NCBI GenBank assembly: GCA_027621535.1
Contig: JAQCBB010000005.1
Location: forward strand, 1 to 43,277
Reading direction: 5' to 3'
DNA length: 43,277 nucleotides
Source of the DNA: Pseudomonadota bacterium
GTDB lineage: Bacteria > Pseudomonadota > Gammaproteobacteria > Burkholderiales > Methylophilaceae
The translations under genes were made by a program, and so were the position numbers. Numbering within the stretch: the stretch's first letter is position 1; each line of letters begins with the position of its first letter. Shown here piece by piece: positions 1-8,923 of this stretch. The notes below the pieces were generated by a model. That model worked only from the letters and a program-made list of their open reading frames with translations. It searched no databases and was not told where the DNA came from.

Positions 1-135
1 AAGCCCTCTGTGTTGCTAGAAGTAAATAAAATAACTTTTAGGGTTCTTTATCAAGATGGGGGACCTAATGTTTTTGATACGTATATCAGAAATGAAGGTA
101 GTTGTGTTTTAGTTGATAAAGCCAATCAAATATAA
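1..135 (+). CDS. C-terminal fragment of an unidentified protein (window-truncated)
   Basis: Frame 1 is open from the window edge to TAA at 133-135: KPSVLLEVNKITFRVLYQDGGPNVFDTYIRNEGSCVLVDKANQI*. No family recognised. Confidence 0.4.
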   Translation, partial: KPSVLLEVNKITFRVLYQDGGPNVFDTYIRNEGSCVLVDKANQI

Positions 136-151
136 ATTTATAGGATGACTA

Positions 152-265
152 ATGATGGAAGATAAACGTTGTTGTGGCAGAGGAGTTTGTATAATAAATG
201 CTTAAGGCGTTTGTTGGTGCGGACAAAGACCGGATGGTAAGAAAGCATGTATTGATATTACATAA
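152..265 (+). pseudogene. Small Cys-rich protein ORF interrupted by one in-frame TAA (203-205)
   Basis: Same-frame reading: MMEDKRCCGRGVCIINA*GVCWCGQRPDGKKACIDIT*. Cys/Gly pattern CCGRGxC...xCWCGQ...C continues across the stop. Confidence 0.45.
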
Positions 266-376
266 AGTTATAAATTTTATCAAAGCAATAAATTAAAGTG
301 GTCAATTGCTTGTAAATAATTAATCACCGAACCAAAAAAACTCAGTTAATAATGTAAATCAATTTAGTGTTTAAAA

Positions 377-404
377 AATCCCCCACTAAGATTAATGGGG
401 GATT
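377..404 (-). terminator. Rho-independent terminator for the minus-strand PQQ dehydrogenase gene
   Basis: Inverted repeat AATCCCCCA (377-385) / TGGGGGATT (396-404); on the minus strand the stem is followed by a T6 run. Confidence 0.8.
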
Positions 405-457
405 AAATAATATACTCATATTTTTGCCTAGCTATGGGTTAAGCAAGCATTTTAAAG

Positions 458-1759
458 CTACTGGGCTGAAATTTTATAGATTTCACCTTCATCAGTAGTA
501 GCAAAAAGAGCATTTTCCGGACCCATTCTTAGTCCACGAAATCTCTTTGACACTCCAGTAGGCATATGGATCACACTCTTGACAGATAATCCGTCTTCAG
601 CGATATCAACCATGTCAATGCGCATTCCGCCTGGTGTTCCACCAAAACCAATTCCCATGATTCCAGTAGCGAAACGTCCTTCATAAATGCCCCAGTTACT
701 ACCTTTTAGGAAGGCAGCGGAACCAGTTCCCTGAGAATAGCCATTATTATTCCAAGCTGGAGGCATTAAATCACTAAAACGGGTATCACTCATGGGGGTG
801 TATGCCGCGCGAACAGCTGGAGTCATACCTTCCATTTGATTCGGCTCATAACCACAATACTCATCAGGACATGCGCCTCTTCCTGCCACTTTTTCTGAAG
901 GATCCCAACCACCATTACCACCGATGACTAATTTAGTGATTTCATCATTGTGCCAAGGTCCATGCTCAGCAGTAAAGACTTGACCGTCACTGGGACGGAA
1001 ATCTAAACCTTGAACATTTCTATGACCATAAGTATAAATACGATTATCCGCTTTGATTATATTTTCTGGATGACCCTTGCCATTTCCATCAATTCTCAAA
1101 ACTACACCACAAAGCAATGAATTATCTTGTGGGCAAACTCCTCTATGACGGTCACCAGTGCCTACGTAAAGATAACCATCAGGTCCAAATCGCATTCTTC
1201 CACCATTGTGTGCACCAGGCCCGCCGAAGGGTTGATTTGACTTGAATGGTTTATACTGAATATCTCTCACTATATCGTTACGTCCAGAAACACTTTTTAA
1301 ATCTTTACTAACTGTGAATTTCATAACAATGTTACCGTCACATCTTTCAAAATTCGTTTTACACCCAGAGCCATGATATTTGGTGGAGCTGGAATAGAGA
1401 TAAAGAGTACGATTTTTTTCAAAATTAGGGTCTAGTTCAACACCCAACATACCAGCCTGACCCTCACAAAAAAGATCATCCCCAGCATTTTTATAACCTT
1501 TTGAACCCTTCATGCCGTACAACGCGTTGGTTGATCCAGAAGATGTTTTTATTGAAAGACCTTTACACTTCTCAGTGTAAAACATGGAGCCGTCTGGGGT
1601 GAATGCCACGTCCCATGGGTTTTCTAGGCCAGACATAACTACCATTGACCCAATCGCAGGAACATTCATTCCTTTTTCAGCATGGCTTGATGTTGTTGCA
1701 AGCAACATGAGCAACGCTATGAAGCTTAATAACAAATTAAAACTAGTAAATACTTTCAT
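458..1759 (-). CDS. PQQ-dependent soluble aldose sugar dehydrogenase family (glucose/sorbosone dehydrogenase-like beta-propeller), secreted
   Basis: 433 aa with signal peptide; motifs ENPWDVAFTPDG, GGRMRFGPDGYLYVGTGD, YTYGHRNVQGL, FTAEHGPWHNDEI; RBS AGGAG upstream. Confidence 0.85.
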   Translation of the reverse strand: MKVFTSFNLLLSFIALLMLLATTSSHAEKGMNVPAIGSMVVMSGLENPWDVAFTPDGSMFYTEKCKGLSIKTSSGSTNALYGMKGSKGYKNAGDDLFCEGQAGMLGVELDPNFEKNRTLYLYSSSTKYHGSGCKTNFERCDGNIVMKFTVSKDLKSVSGRNDIVRDIQYKPFKSNQPFGGPGAHNGGRMRFGPDGYLYVGTGDRHRGVCPQDNSLLCGVVLRIDGNGKGHPENIIKADNRIYTYGHRNVQGLDFRPSDGQVFTAEHGPWHNDEITKLVIGGNGGWDPSEKVAGRGACPDEYCGYEPNQMEGMTPAVRAAYTPMSDTRFSDLMPPAWNNNGYSQGTGSAAFLKGSNWGIYEGRFATGIMGIGFGGTPGGMRIDMVDIAEDGLSVKSVIHMPTGVSKRFRGLRMGPENALFATTDEGEIYKISAQ

Positions 1760-1818
1760 AATTAAATACTCCTATTAAAAAAACGTATAAAAAAATATCG
1801 AAATTTACTGCATTGCAC

Positions 1819-1832
1819 TTAATTGCAATTAA
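1819..1832. promoter_or_regulatory. 14-bp perfect palindrome upstream of PQQ dehydrogenase; candidate operator
   Basis: TTAATTGCAATTAA is its own reverse complement, about 60 nt upstream of the 1759 start; a second TTGCA lies 10 bp away at 1813-1817. Confidence 0.35.
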
Positions 1833-1885
1833 ATCTAATAAAAAAAATCTTTCACTTTGAATCGAAATCGATACGCATCAGAGAC

Positions 1886-2212
1886 CTACAAACTATTAAC
1901 ATCATATTTTGCATCTTTTAAGTACTCAGCTATGTTTGCAATTTCTTCATCGGTTAACGCTTTTGCTCCCATAATCATTAAAGCTGAATTTGGCCCAATT
2001 TCAATGCCAGACCTATATATTCCCAGCTTTTCTATTGTGTATGCAACCTCCTTACCTGATATTTTTGGATAACTGGAAGCTCCTTTTCCTGCTGGACCAT
2101 GACAATTTATGCAGGTTTGGTTGTATCTTACTTTTCCAGCAATAGCATCAGCCGCTTGAATCTGAAAAGAAAAAAGAAAACAAATAATGCCAAGGTACCT
2201 AGAGAAAGTCAT
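1886..2212 (-). CDS. Small periplasmic c-type cytochrome
   Basis: Signal peptide followed by CINCH heme motif; ORF track starts at 2224, MTFSRYLG at 2212 is a likely start. Confidence 0.75.
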   Translation of the reverse strand: MTFSRYLGIICFLFSFQIQAADAIAGKVRYNQTCINCHGPAGKGASSYPKISGKEVAYTIEKLGIYRSGIEIGPNSALMIMGAKALTDEEIANIAEYLKDAKYDVNSL

Positions 2213-2436
2213 AATTGCAATCATCTTTAAAAGTTATCAAGCAGCCTTTTTATAACTATTTAAATTAAAGTTTAGAAAAGTAATAAATAATATACACCTT
2301 AATAGATAGAAGTTCAAAAGAAATTATTCCTGACGTTTGATATAAGCTATAACGTCGGTTGTTGATGATTAAGTAATAAATCCTAATTTATCGGAGTTAT
2401 AAAAAAGACCACTTGTGAAGCAAAAAAGGGAGATTT

Positions 2437-2791
2437 ATGAAGAAAATCTTAATTTTATTATTACTCATAACCAATCTTAAGTTTTGCGAGAGATTTTTCT
2501 CAAGCTCAGGAAGGGACTCCGTTTGTAGCAAATATTGTTGGGATAACTCTTGGATTACCAGAACAAATATTACTAGTATTTTTAGCAATGGCAGCATCTA
2601 TCGGTGCACCAGCAATTCCAAGCGCAGGGATGGTTACTCTGGCTTTAGTTTTGGGCGCATTAAACCTCCCAGTTGAATATATAGCTCTTTTTATTCCCAT
2701 TGATCGTCTCATCGATACCTTTAGAACAACTGTCAATGTTGAGGGTGACTTAGTGGGTGCTTTGGTAATGAATAAATTTTTTAAGGCTTAA
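2437..2791 (+). pseudogene. Degraded region: signal-peptide-like start plus C-terminus of a dicarboxylate/amino acid:cation symporter (SDF family)
   Basis: SD (GGGAG) plus MKKILILLLLITNL in one frame; +1 frame reads SFARDFSQAQEGTPFVANIVGITLGLPEQILLVFLAMAASIGAPAIPSAGMVTLALVLGALNLPVEYIALFIPIDRLIDTFRTTVNVEGDLVGALVMNKFFKA, matching the SDF C-terminus (DRxxDxxRTxxNVxGD). Confidence 0.7.
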
Positions 2792-5700
2792 TTTTTTTTA
2801 TTAGGTCATATGATAATGAATACGCCGCAGGGATAACCACCAAAGTCAGTAATGTTGAGGATATCATTCCGCCAATAATTGCAACTGATAAAGGCCTATT
2901 CTCTTCTGAACCTGCACCAACTCCAAAAGCCGCTGGTAATAAGGCTAAAATCAATGTGAGTGAAGTCATTAGCACTGGCCTGAGTCTCACTGGGCATGCT
3001 TTTATAAGTGCATCATCAATTTTACTTCCTTGAGCAATTAATTGGTTTGTTAAATCCATGAGCAATATTGAATTCTTTGCAACCAGGCCAACCAGTAAAA
3101 CAAGTCCAATCATGGAATAAATATTTAAACTATTTCCTGTAAGCCATAAAAGAAAAATCCCACCAATAATAGCTAAAGGTTGAGCCAGCATAACAATTAG
3201 GGGTTGAAAGAAAGAATTAAATAGGCTTGATAAAACTATGTATAACAAGACTGTGGCTAAAGAAAAAATAAAGATAACGTTAGATAAAGTATCTCCAAAC
3301 TCTTTTGCTTGACCGGAATATTTAATATTGTATTCTCCAGGAATGATTTGATTTTTAATTTCATTTATTTGATTGATTGCATCACCGAGGGAAATTTCTG
3401 GATTGGTATAAAAATTAGCTGCATATTGTAATTCTTCACGATTGATTATCGCTGGACCCAGTGATTCTTTAAAATGAGTAAAATTATCAATCCTAACTAA
3501 TTCACCTGTTTTAGAGCGAATATAAATTTTATTTAGGTCCTGAATATCATTAAAAGAGCCCTCTTTAACTTTTAAGCGTATATCATACCTTTGACCATCT
3601 CCAGGTTCATCATTGTATTTAGCAACATCAAAACCATTGCTTAAAATGGAAACACTTTCTGCAATTTGTGTGGCTGTGATTCCAAAAGAAGCTGCTTTAT
3701 CACGATCAATCTCAAGGATCATTTGAGGAAGATTAAGTTGTAGGTCCAGATCAATATTTCCAATACCCTCTATTTCTGATAATTTTGCATTTAATTTATC
3801 AGCAAATATGGATACATTTTTAATACCCGGGCCAATCAATGAAAATTGTAATTTTTCAGAACGCTGTCCGCGAGTAATAGATACCCCAGCAGGAAATGCT
3901 TTGACTCCAGAAAGGGTTGCTAAGTCTTTTTTTAATAAATCCATGACTTCGATTTGACTTTTATCTCGAGAGCTCTTTTCTTTAAGACGGATACTGATAT
4001 ATCCACGGTTAACTTGACCTCGACTGCCAAGCCCAACAGATGAAAAGACACTTTCGATGTATGAATTATATTTCTCAATAACTGATTCAATTTCAATTAA
4101 TTTTTCAACGGTATAGTCCATATTAGAACCCAGTGGAGTTTTAAAAGTTACTGTAAATCTACTTTCGTCAGTTTCTGGAACAAATTCCTTTTTAGCCTGT
4201 TTAAAAAAGAATCCTGAGCTAAGAACAATTAAAAGTGTAATAAATAAAACTTTAATACGATGTTTTAGAATCCATTTTAATATTTTTAAATATTTTTTTT
4301 CCAAATTATTAAAACCCTTGGTTAGAAATTCAAAATATGATTTATGTTTTGAATCTCTGTACTTTTCTGGAAGATATTGATCTAAATTTAAATCATTGGC
4401 TTTTAGGTATCTGGAACAAAGCATGGGCGTCAGGGTTAATGACACAATTAATGATACAAGAATACCGACAGTTACAACCACAGCAAAAGATTCAAAAAAT
4501 TTACCAATAATTCCATCCATGTATATGACGGGTGCGAATATGCTGACTAGCGCTAGAGATGATGCAATAACTGCAAACACCACTTCATTACTACCTTTGA
4601 TCGCAGCATCAGTATTATTTTTTTCAATATTTTGATGCCTGAATATATTTTCTAATACAACAATGGCATCGTCAACGACTACGCCAATAAGAAGAATTAA
4701 TGCAAGTAAAGTCATACTGTTAAAGGTATAGCCAAAGAAGTACATGACGGCGATTGAGCCAAAGAGAGAAATTGGAATAGCGATTGAAATAATTAAAGTT
4801 GATCGCATTGACTGAAGAAAAATGAATACAACAAGAGCTGCCAGCAGCGTTCCTTGAAGAATATGATCAAAAAGTGATTTGATCATTTCCTTAATAAAAA
4901 TCGAATCATCTGTTGAGATACCTAAATTTAATCCAGGAGGTAAATTGGGTCGAATCTCATCATCAATTTTCTTTTTGACTTTTTCTATGATTTCCACAGT
5001 ATTCGAATTAGCAACTTTAACAATTCCAAGGCCAATGGAGGGATTGTAGTTGTATCGAGCAGTCTGCCTGTAATCCGTTAATCCATCCTCAATGTCGGAA
5101 ATATCTTTAAGTTTAATATTTGTTTTATCACGAAAACCAATGACTAAATTTTGTAAGTCTTGAACTTTATGAAACTCTAAATCGAGCTTGAACATTTTCT
5201 CAGATTGGTTTCGAACAAGATAACCTCCAGGTAACTGAATATGTTCATTTTTGAATGCCGATTTTAAGTCATCAGCTGTTATATTTAAAGCCACCATTTT
5301 TTCAAGATCAAGGTTGACTCTAACCGTCCGATCTCGTCGACCACCTAGAGTCACTTCACCGACCCCATCAATCGTTTCTATTTTCTTTTTTAAAATATTA
5401 TTAGCGTATAAATTTAATTGCTGTATGGTTCTGTCTCCGGTTAGCCCAAGCCACATAATCGGGCTAGCATTAGTTTCTACTTTTCTAATAACAGGAGGCA
5501 CAATGTCATCTGGAAGCCTTCGGCTTAATTGACTGACCTTAGATTGAACTTCATTGAATGCAACTTCAATATCCTTATTTAACTCAAAGGTAATCGAAAC
5601 TACTGATACTCCAGGAGAGGATTGTGATTTGATAGATTCGATTCCAGTAACCGTATTCACAGCAGTTTCAATTAGATTGGTGATCGAGGTGTCAATTACT

Positions 5701-5870
5701 TCAGGATTTGCCCCTTCTAGGGTTGTTGTGATAGATAAAACCGGAAATTCTATCATTGGGAAACGGTCAACCCCAATTTTCTGATAACCTATGTATCCAA
5801 ACAGAATAAATATTAATGAAACCATCCAGGCAAATACATGCCTTTTGATCGATAATTCAGGAAGCGTCAT
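2781..5870 (-). CDS. RND efflux transporter permease, AcrB/HAE1 family
   Basis: 1029 aa; duplicated 12-TM RND architecture, motifs VGVVVDDAIVVLENIFRH and VGLVAKNSILLMD. Confidence 0.92.
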   Translation of the reverse strand: MTLPELSIKRHVFAWMVSLIFILFGYIGYQKIGVDRFPMIEFPVLSITTTLEGANPEVIDTSITNLIETAVNTVTGIESIKSQSSPGVSVVSITFELNKDIEVAFNEVQSKVSQLSRRLPDDIVPPVIRKVETNASPIMWLGLTGDRTIQQLNLYANNILKKKIETIDGVGEVTLGGRRDRTVRVNLDLEKMVALNITADDLKSAFKNEHIQLPGGYLVRNQSEKMFKLDLEFHKVQDLQNLVIGFRDKTNIKLKDISDIEDGLTDYRQTARYNYNPSIGLGIVKVANSNTVEIIEKVKKKIDDEIRPNLPPGLNLGISTDDSIFIKEMIKSLFDHILQGTLLAALVVFIFLQSMRSTLIISIAIPISLFGSIAVMYFFGYTFNSMTLLALILLIGVVVDDAIVVLENIFRHQNIEKNNTDAAIKGSNEVVFAVIASSLALVSIFAPVIYMDGIIGKFFESFAVVVTVGILVSLIVSLTLTPMLCSRYLKANDLNLDQYLPEKYRDSKHKSYFEFLTKGFNNLEKKYLKILKWILKHRIKVLFITLLIVLSSGFFFKQAKKEFVPETDESRFTVTFKTPLGSNMDYTVEKLIEIESVIEKYNSYIESVFSSVGLGSRGQVNRGYISIRLKEKSSRDKSQIEVMDLLKKDLATLSGVKAFPAGVSITRGQRSEKLQFSLIGPGIKNVSIFADKLNAKLSEIEGIGNIDLDLQLNLPQMILEIDRDKAASFGITATQIAESVSILSNGFDVAKYNDEPGDGQRYDIRLKVKEGSFNDIQDLNKIYIRSKTGELVRIDNFTHFKESLGPAIINREELQYAANFYTNPEISLGDAINQINEIKNQIIPGEYNIKYSGQAKEFGDTLSNVIFIFSLATVLLYIVLSSLFNSFFQPLIVMLAQPLAIIGGIFLLWLTGNSLNIYSMIGLVLLVGLVAKNSILLMDLTNQLIAQGSKIDDALIKACPVRLRPVLMTSLTLILALLPAAFGVGAGSEENRPLSVAIIGGMISSTLLTLVVIPAAYSLSYDLIKKIKP

Positions 5871-6930
5871 TTTCTTTTACTTTAATGCTTGCATCATTTG
5901 TCAGGTAACCTGCGCCGTCAATGACGATATCTTTACCGGCATCAACTCCATCAATGACTTCAATCCAGCCATTTTGAGAAATACCCGTGGTGATATTTCT
6001 AGCAATAGCTTTTCCATTGATTGCCTCGTAGATGACTGAACCTGATGGCCGAAGAATAACGCTTTGTTCAGGTACCGATATAGATTCTCTTTTTTCAAAA
6101 ATTATAGTGGCTTTTACGCTTGCACCAGATTGCCAAGATAACTCATTAACAATATCAGCAATGACGTCGATTGAACGACTATCCTCAATTATTTGAGGTT
6201 TTAATTCTTGAATTTTAGTTATGTATGGCTTAGCTGAGGTAGGCGTTTCAAGGCTGATTTCGGTTCCTGGTATAAGCTTATTGGCAAACTTTTCTGGGAA
6301 TGGAATATGTGCCCGAAGTTTTTTGTTATTAATGATCTGATAAAGAGGATCTCCAATTTTCACGTAATCCCCAATTGAAATAATTTGTTTTTCGATTTTC
6401 CCTGATATTGGTGCAATTACCCTAGTGCGATCACTATTGAGTTTAGCAATATCTAGTCCCACAATTGCTGAATTCAGCTCTTCTTGAGTTTCTTCAATTT
6501 GAACGGCAAGTGATTCCAATGCGTTAGGCGATATAAAATTTTCATCAACTAATTTCAAATTTCGATCATAATTTATTTTTTGATTATTTAAACGGGCTTT
6601 TAATTTTTTTACCTCAGCCTCTGATAAAGAAAGTTGATAGGATGTGTCTGATGGGTCAACCTCAGCCATAAGTTGACCTTTATTGATACTCATACCAGGG
6701 CGAACATAAATTTTTGTAATTTTGCCTGAAACCTCAGAGGCAACGGTGGGATCAATAATACCCTCAATGGTGCCAATGGCTGACTCTTGATAAGTAAATT
6801 CCCTTACTTGTGATTTTGCAACAGTAACATAAGTGTCTTTACTGGATTTTTTTTGTTCAGCACCATCTTCCGTCTTACTGCATGAAAGAATTAGAGTTAA
6901 AACTATCAAAAAAAGTACTTTACATTTCAT
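5857..6930 (-). CDS. RND efflux periplasmic adaptor (membrane fusion protein)
   Basis: Lipoprotein-like N-terminus (LILSCSK), biotinyl-lipoyl/hairpin pattern, overlaps the RND permease start. Confidence 0.9.
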   Translation of the reverse strand: MKCKVLFLIVLTLILSCSKTEDGAEQKKSSKDTYVTVAKSQVREFTYQESAIGTIEGIIDPTVASEVSGKITKIYVRPGMSINKGQLMAEVDPSDTSYQLSLSEAEVKKLKARLNNQKINYDRNLKLVDENFISPNALESLAVQIEETQEELNSAIVGLDIAKLNSDRTRVIAPISGKIEKQIISIGDYVKIGDPLYQIINNKKLRAHIPFPEKFANKLIPGTEISLETPTSAKPYITKIQELKPQIIEDSRSIDVIADIVNELSWQSGASVKATIIFEKRESISVPEQSVILRPSGSVIYEAINGKAIARNITTGISQNGWIEVIDGVDAGKDIVIDGAGYLTNDASIKVKENDAS

Positions 6931-7463
6931 TTTATTTTATTCCAATCAAAATATGGCCCGGGGTCTATTTTTCTTTGAGGAGCAATGTCTGAATGACCAA
7001 CTATGTCTGTGATATTGTATTCTTTTTTTAATTGATCAAGTAAATTCAATAGTTTCTTATACTGCTCATTTTCAAATGGTTCAATCTCGCAACCTTCAAC
7101 TTCAATCCCAATTGAATAATCATTGCAATTCGGTACACCTTTCCAGCTTGATTCACCCGCATGCCATGCTCGGTTAAGGCACGAAACAAATTGTATCAAT
7201 TTTCCATTTCTTTTCACTAAAAAATGTGCAGAGACCTTGGTATCACTAATTGTCTCAAAATATGGGTGAAGTCTTGGGTCAAGTTTATTTTGGAAAAAAT
7301 CCTCAATGAAACAATTATTATATTGTCCCGGGGGCAGGCTAATTGAATGAATTACAACAAGAAAATTTTTTGTTAACGGGGGTCTTTGATTAAAGTTAAT
7401 AGATTCAATACGATTAACGTTCTTTAACCATCCATCGGTGTCAAAAAAATTATTTTGATTCAT
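6927..7463 (-). CDS. ampD: 1,6-anhydro-N-acetylmuramyl-L-alanine amidase AmpD
   Basis: NQRPP, VIHSISLPPGQY, NDYSIGIEVEG, VGHSDIAPQRKIDPGPYFDW. Confidence 0.93.
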   Translation of the reverse strand: MNQNNFFDTDGWLKNVNRIESINFNQRPPLTKNFLVVIHSISLPPGQYNNCFIEDFFQNKLDPRLHPYFETISDTKVSAHFLVKRNGKLIQFVSCLNRAWHAGESSWKGVPNCNDYSIGIEVEGCEIEPFENEQYKKLLNLLDQLKKEYNITDIVGHSDIAPQRKIDPGPYFDWNKIK

Positions 7464-7508
7464 TTATTTCAATTATAATTGAACCCTTCAAATATCTAAA
7501 ATAATTTC

Positions 7509-8513
7509 ATGGTTTATCTAAGTCTCATTCTTATGCTTATACTAATATTAGTAGCAGCAGAAATTTTTACTAATGCTTTAGAGCACCTTGGTGAAAAATT
7601 AAAGATATCAGAGGGAGTGACAGGATCCATATTTGCTGCCATAGGTACGGCTTTACCTGAATCCTCAATTCCATTAATTGCCATTCTTGGTACTCACCAA
7701 CAAAATCAAAATAACGTTCATGATGTTGGAATGGGAGCAATTTTGGGAGCACCATTAATGTTGAGCACTCTAGCATTTGCAATAATGGCTTTATCAGTTT
7801 TAAAAAAAAGAGGTTTATATGGGCCTATAAATCCCGAAAAAAAGGGTACTTTAAGGGATTTTAATTATTTTTTATTTGCTTACTTTTTCGCCGCAGGCGC
7901 GTTGTTTATACCTCATGAAAATTTTATTATTAGAATGGCTATTGGTTTAATAATGGTATTGATCTACTTTGCCTATATCTTAGAGACCGTAAAAGCATCA
8001 AAAAATTTAGTTACAGAAGGGCATCAAACAAAAGCCGATCGTTCTTTATTGATTGCAAAAATTGGAATGAAAAATAATTTAATTTCAATTTTTCTTCAAG
8101 TCCTTGTTGGGCTTATAGTTTTATTTTTAGGAGCAAAAGGTTTTATTCGTTATGTAGATGAAATTTCAATTCAATTGGGAATTCCTGTAATTATTCTATC
8201 AATTTTAATAATTCCTATTGCAACCGAGCTTCCTGAAAAAATTAATAGTGTGTTTTGGATTCGCAGAGGGAAAGATACAATGGCTGTTGGTAACATATCC
8301 GGAGCAATGGTTTTTCAAGGTACACTTTTACCTGCTCTTGGAATCGTATTGACGCCTTGGGAACCTAAAACCGAAGTTTGGACCGTAATAATATTTACAA
8401 TGTTATCGGCAACCTGGATTCGTTGGACTATATCAAAGACTTCATTAAAAGTTTGGCACCTAATGATGTGCGCCATTCCTTACTTATTTTATCTCACCAT
8501 AACTTTAATATAA
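7509..8513 (+). CDS. Sodium/calcium exchanger (NCX/CaCA) family membrane protein
   Basis: Duplicated alpha repeats: GTALPESSIPLIAI and IATELPEKINSVFW...VGNISGAMVFQGTLLPALG. Confidence 0.82.
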   Translation: MVYLSLILMLILILVAAEIFTNALEHLGEKLKISEGVTGSIFAAIGTALPESSIPLIAILGTHQQNQNNVHDVGMGAILGAPLMLSTLAFAIMALSVLKKRGLYGPINPEKKGTLRDFNYFLFAYFFAAGALFIPHENFIIRMAIGLIMVLIYFAYILETVKASKNLVTEGHQTKADRSLLIAKIGMKNNLISIFLQVLVGLIVLFLGAKGFIRYVDEISIQLGIPVIILSILIIPIATELPEKINSVFWIRRGKDTMAVGNISGAMVFQGTLLPALGIVLTPWEPKTEVWTVIIFTMLSATWIRWTISKTSLKVWHLMMCAIPYLFYLTITLI

Positions 8514-8518
8514 CCATA

Positions 8519-8923
8519 ATGTTTTATATCAGAATTTTTATCTCTTTGATATATGAATTACTTGCCCTTATTGCGATTGCTTTTATTGTAAGTTTCATCT
8601 ATTTGTTTTGTCTCCATGATGTTGATTTTGATAAAAAAATAACCTTACAGCAATTAATTATATGGTTGACATGGGGTGGCTATTTTATTTTTAGTTGGAG
8701 AAAATTGGGGCAAACAATCTCTATGCGCGCTTGGAAATTAAAATTGGTGCTTAGGGATAGATCCTTTACTTCACTAGCCATTCGTTATGTAAAAATTTCT
8801 TTTTTTTGGATTTTTTTTCCAATAAATTTTTTAGCAATCTTTTATTTCAAGAATAAATTCTTGCATGACATTAAAACAAATATTTTTATCACTGACGCTC
8901 AAACTTCATCATTAAGAAAATAG
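8519..8923 (+). CDS. RDD family membrane protein
   Basis: MFYIRIFISLIYELLALIAIAF...GQTISMRAWKLKLV. Start moved from the track's 8378 to 8519, just after the NCX stop. Confidence 0.78.
   Translation: MFYIRIFISLIYELLALIAIAFIVSFIYLFCLHDVDFDKKITLQQLIIWLTWGGYFIFSWRKLGQTISMRAWKLKLVLRDRSFTSLAIRYVKISFFWIFFPINFLAIFYFKNKFLHDIKTNIFITDAQTSSLRK

Noticed and set aside
1584-1778. Antisense ORFs opposite the PQQ dehydrogenase, RND, pepA, topA and others
   Set aside because: Shadow ORFs opposite well-supported genes with low-complexity or atypical translations; no RBS or family match.
8378-8518. N-terminal 47 aa extension of the RDD ORF
   Set aside because: Lies inside the NCX gene in another frame; the RDD similarity starts at ATG 8519, just after the NCX stop.
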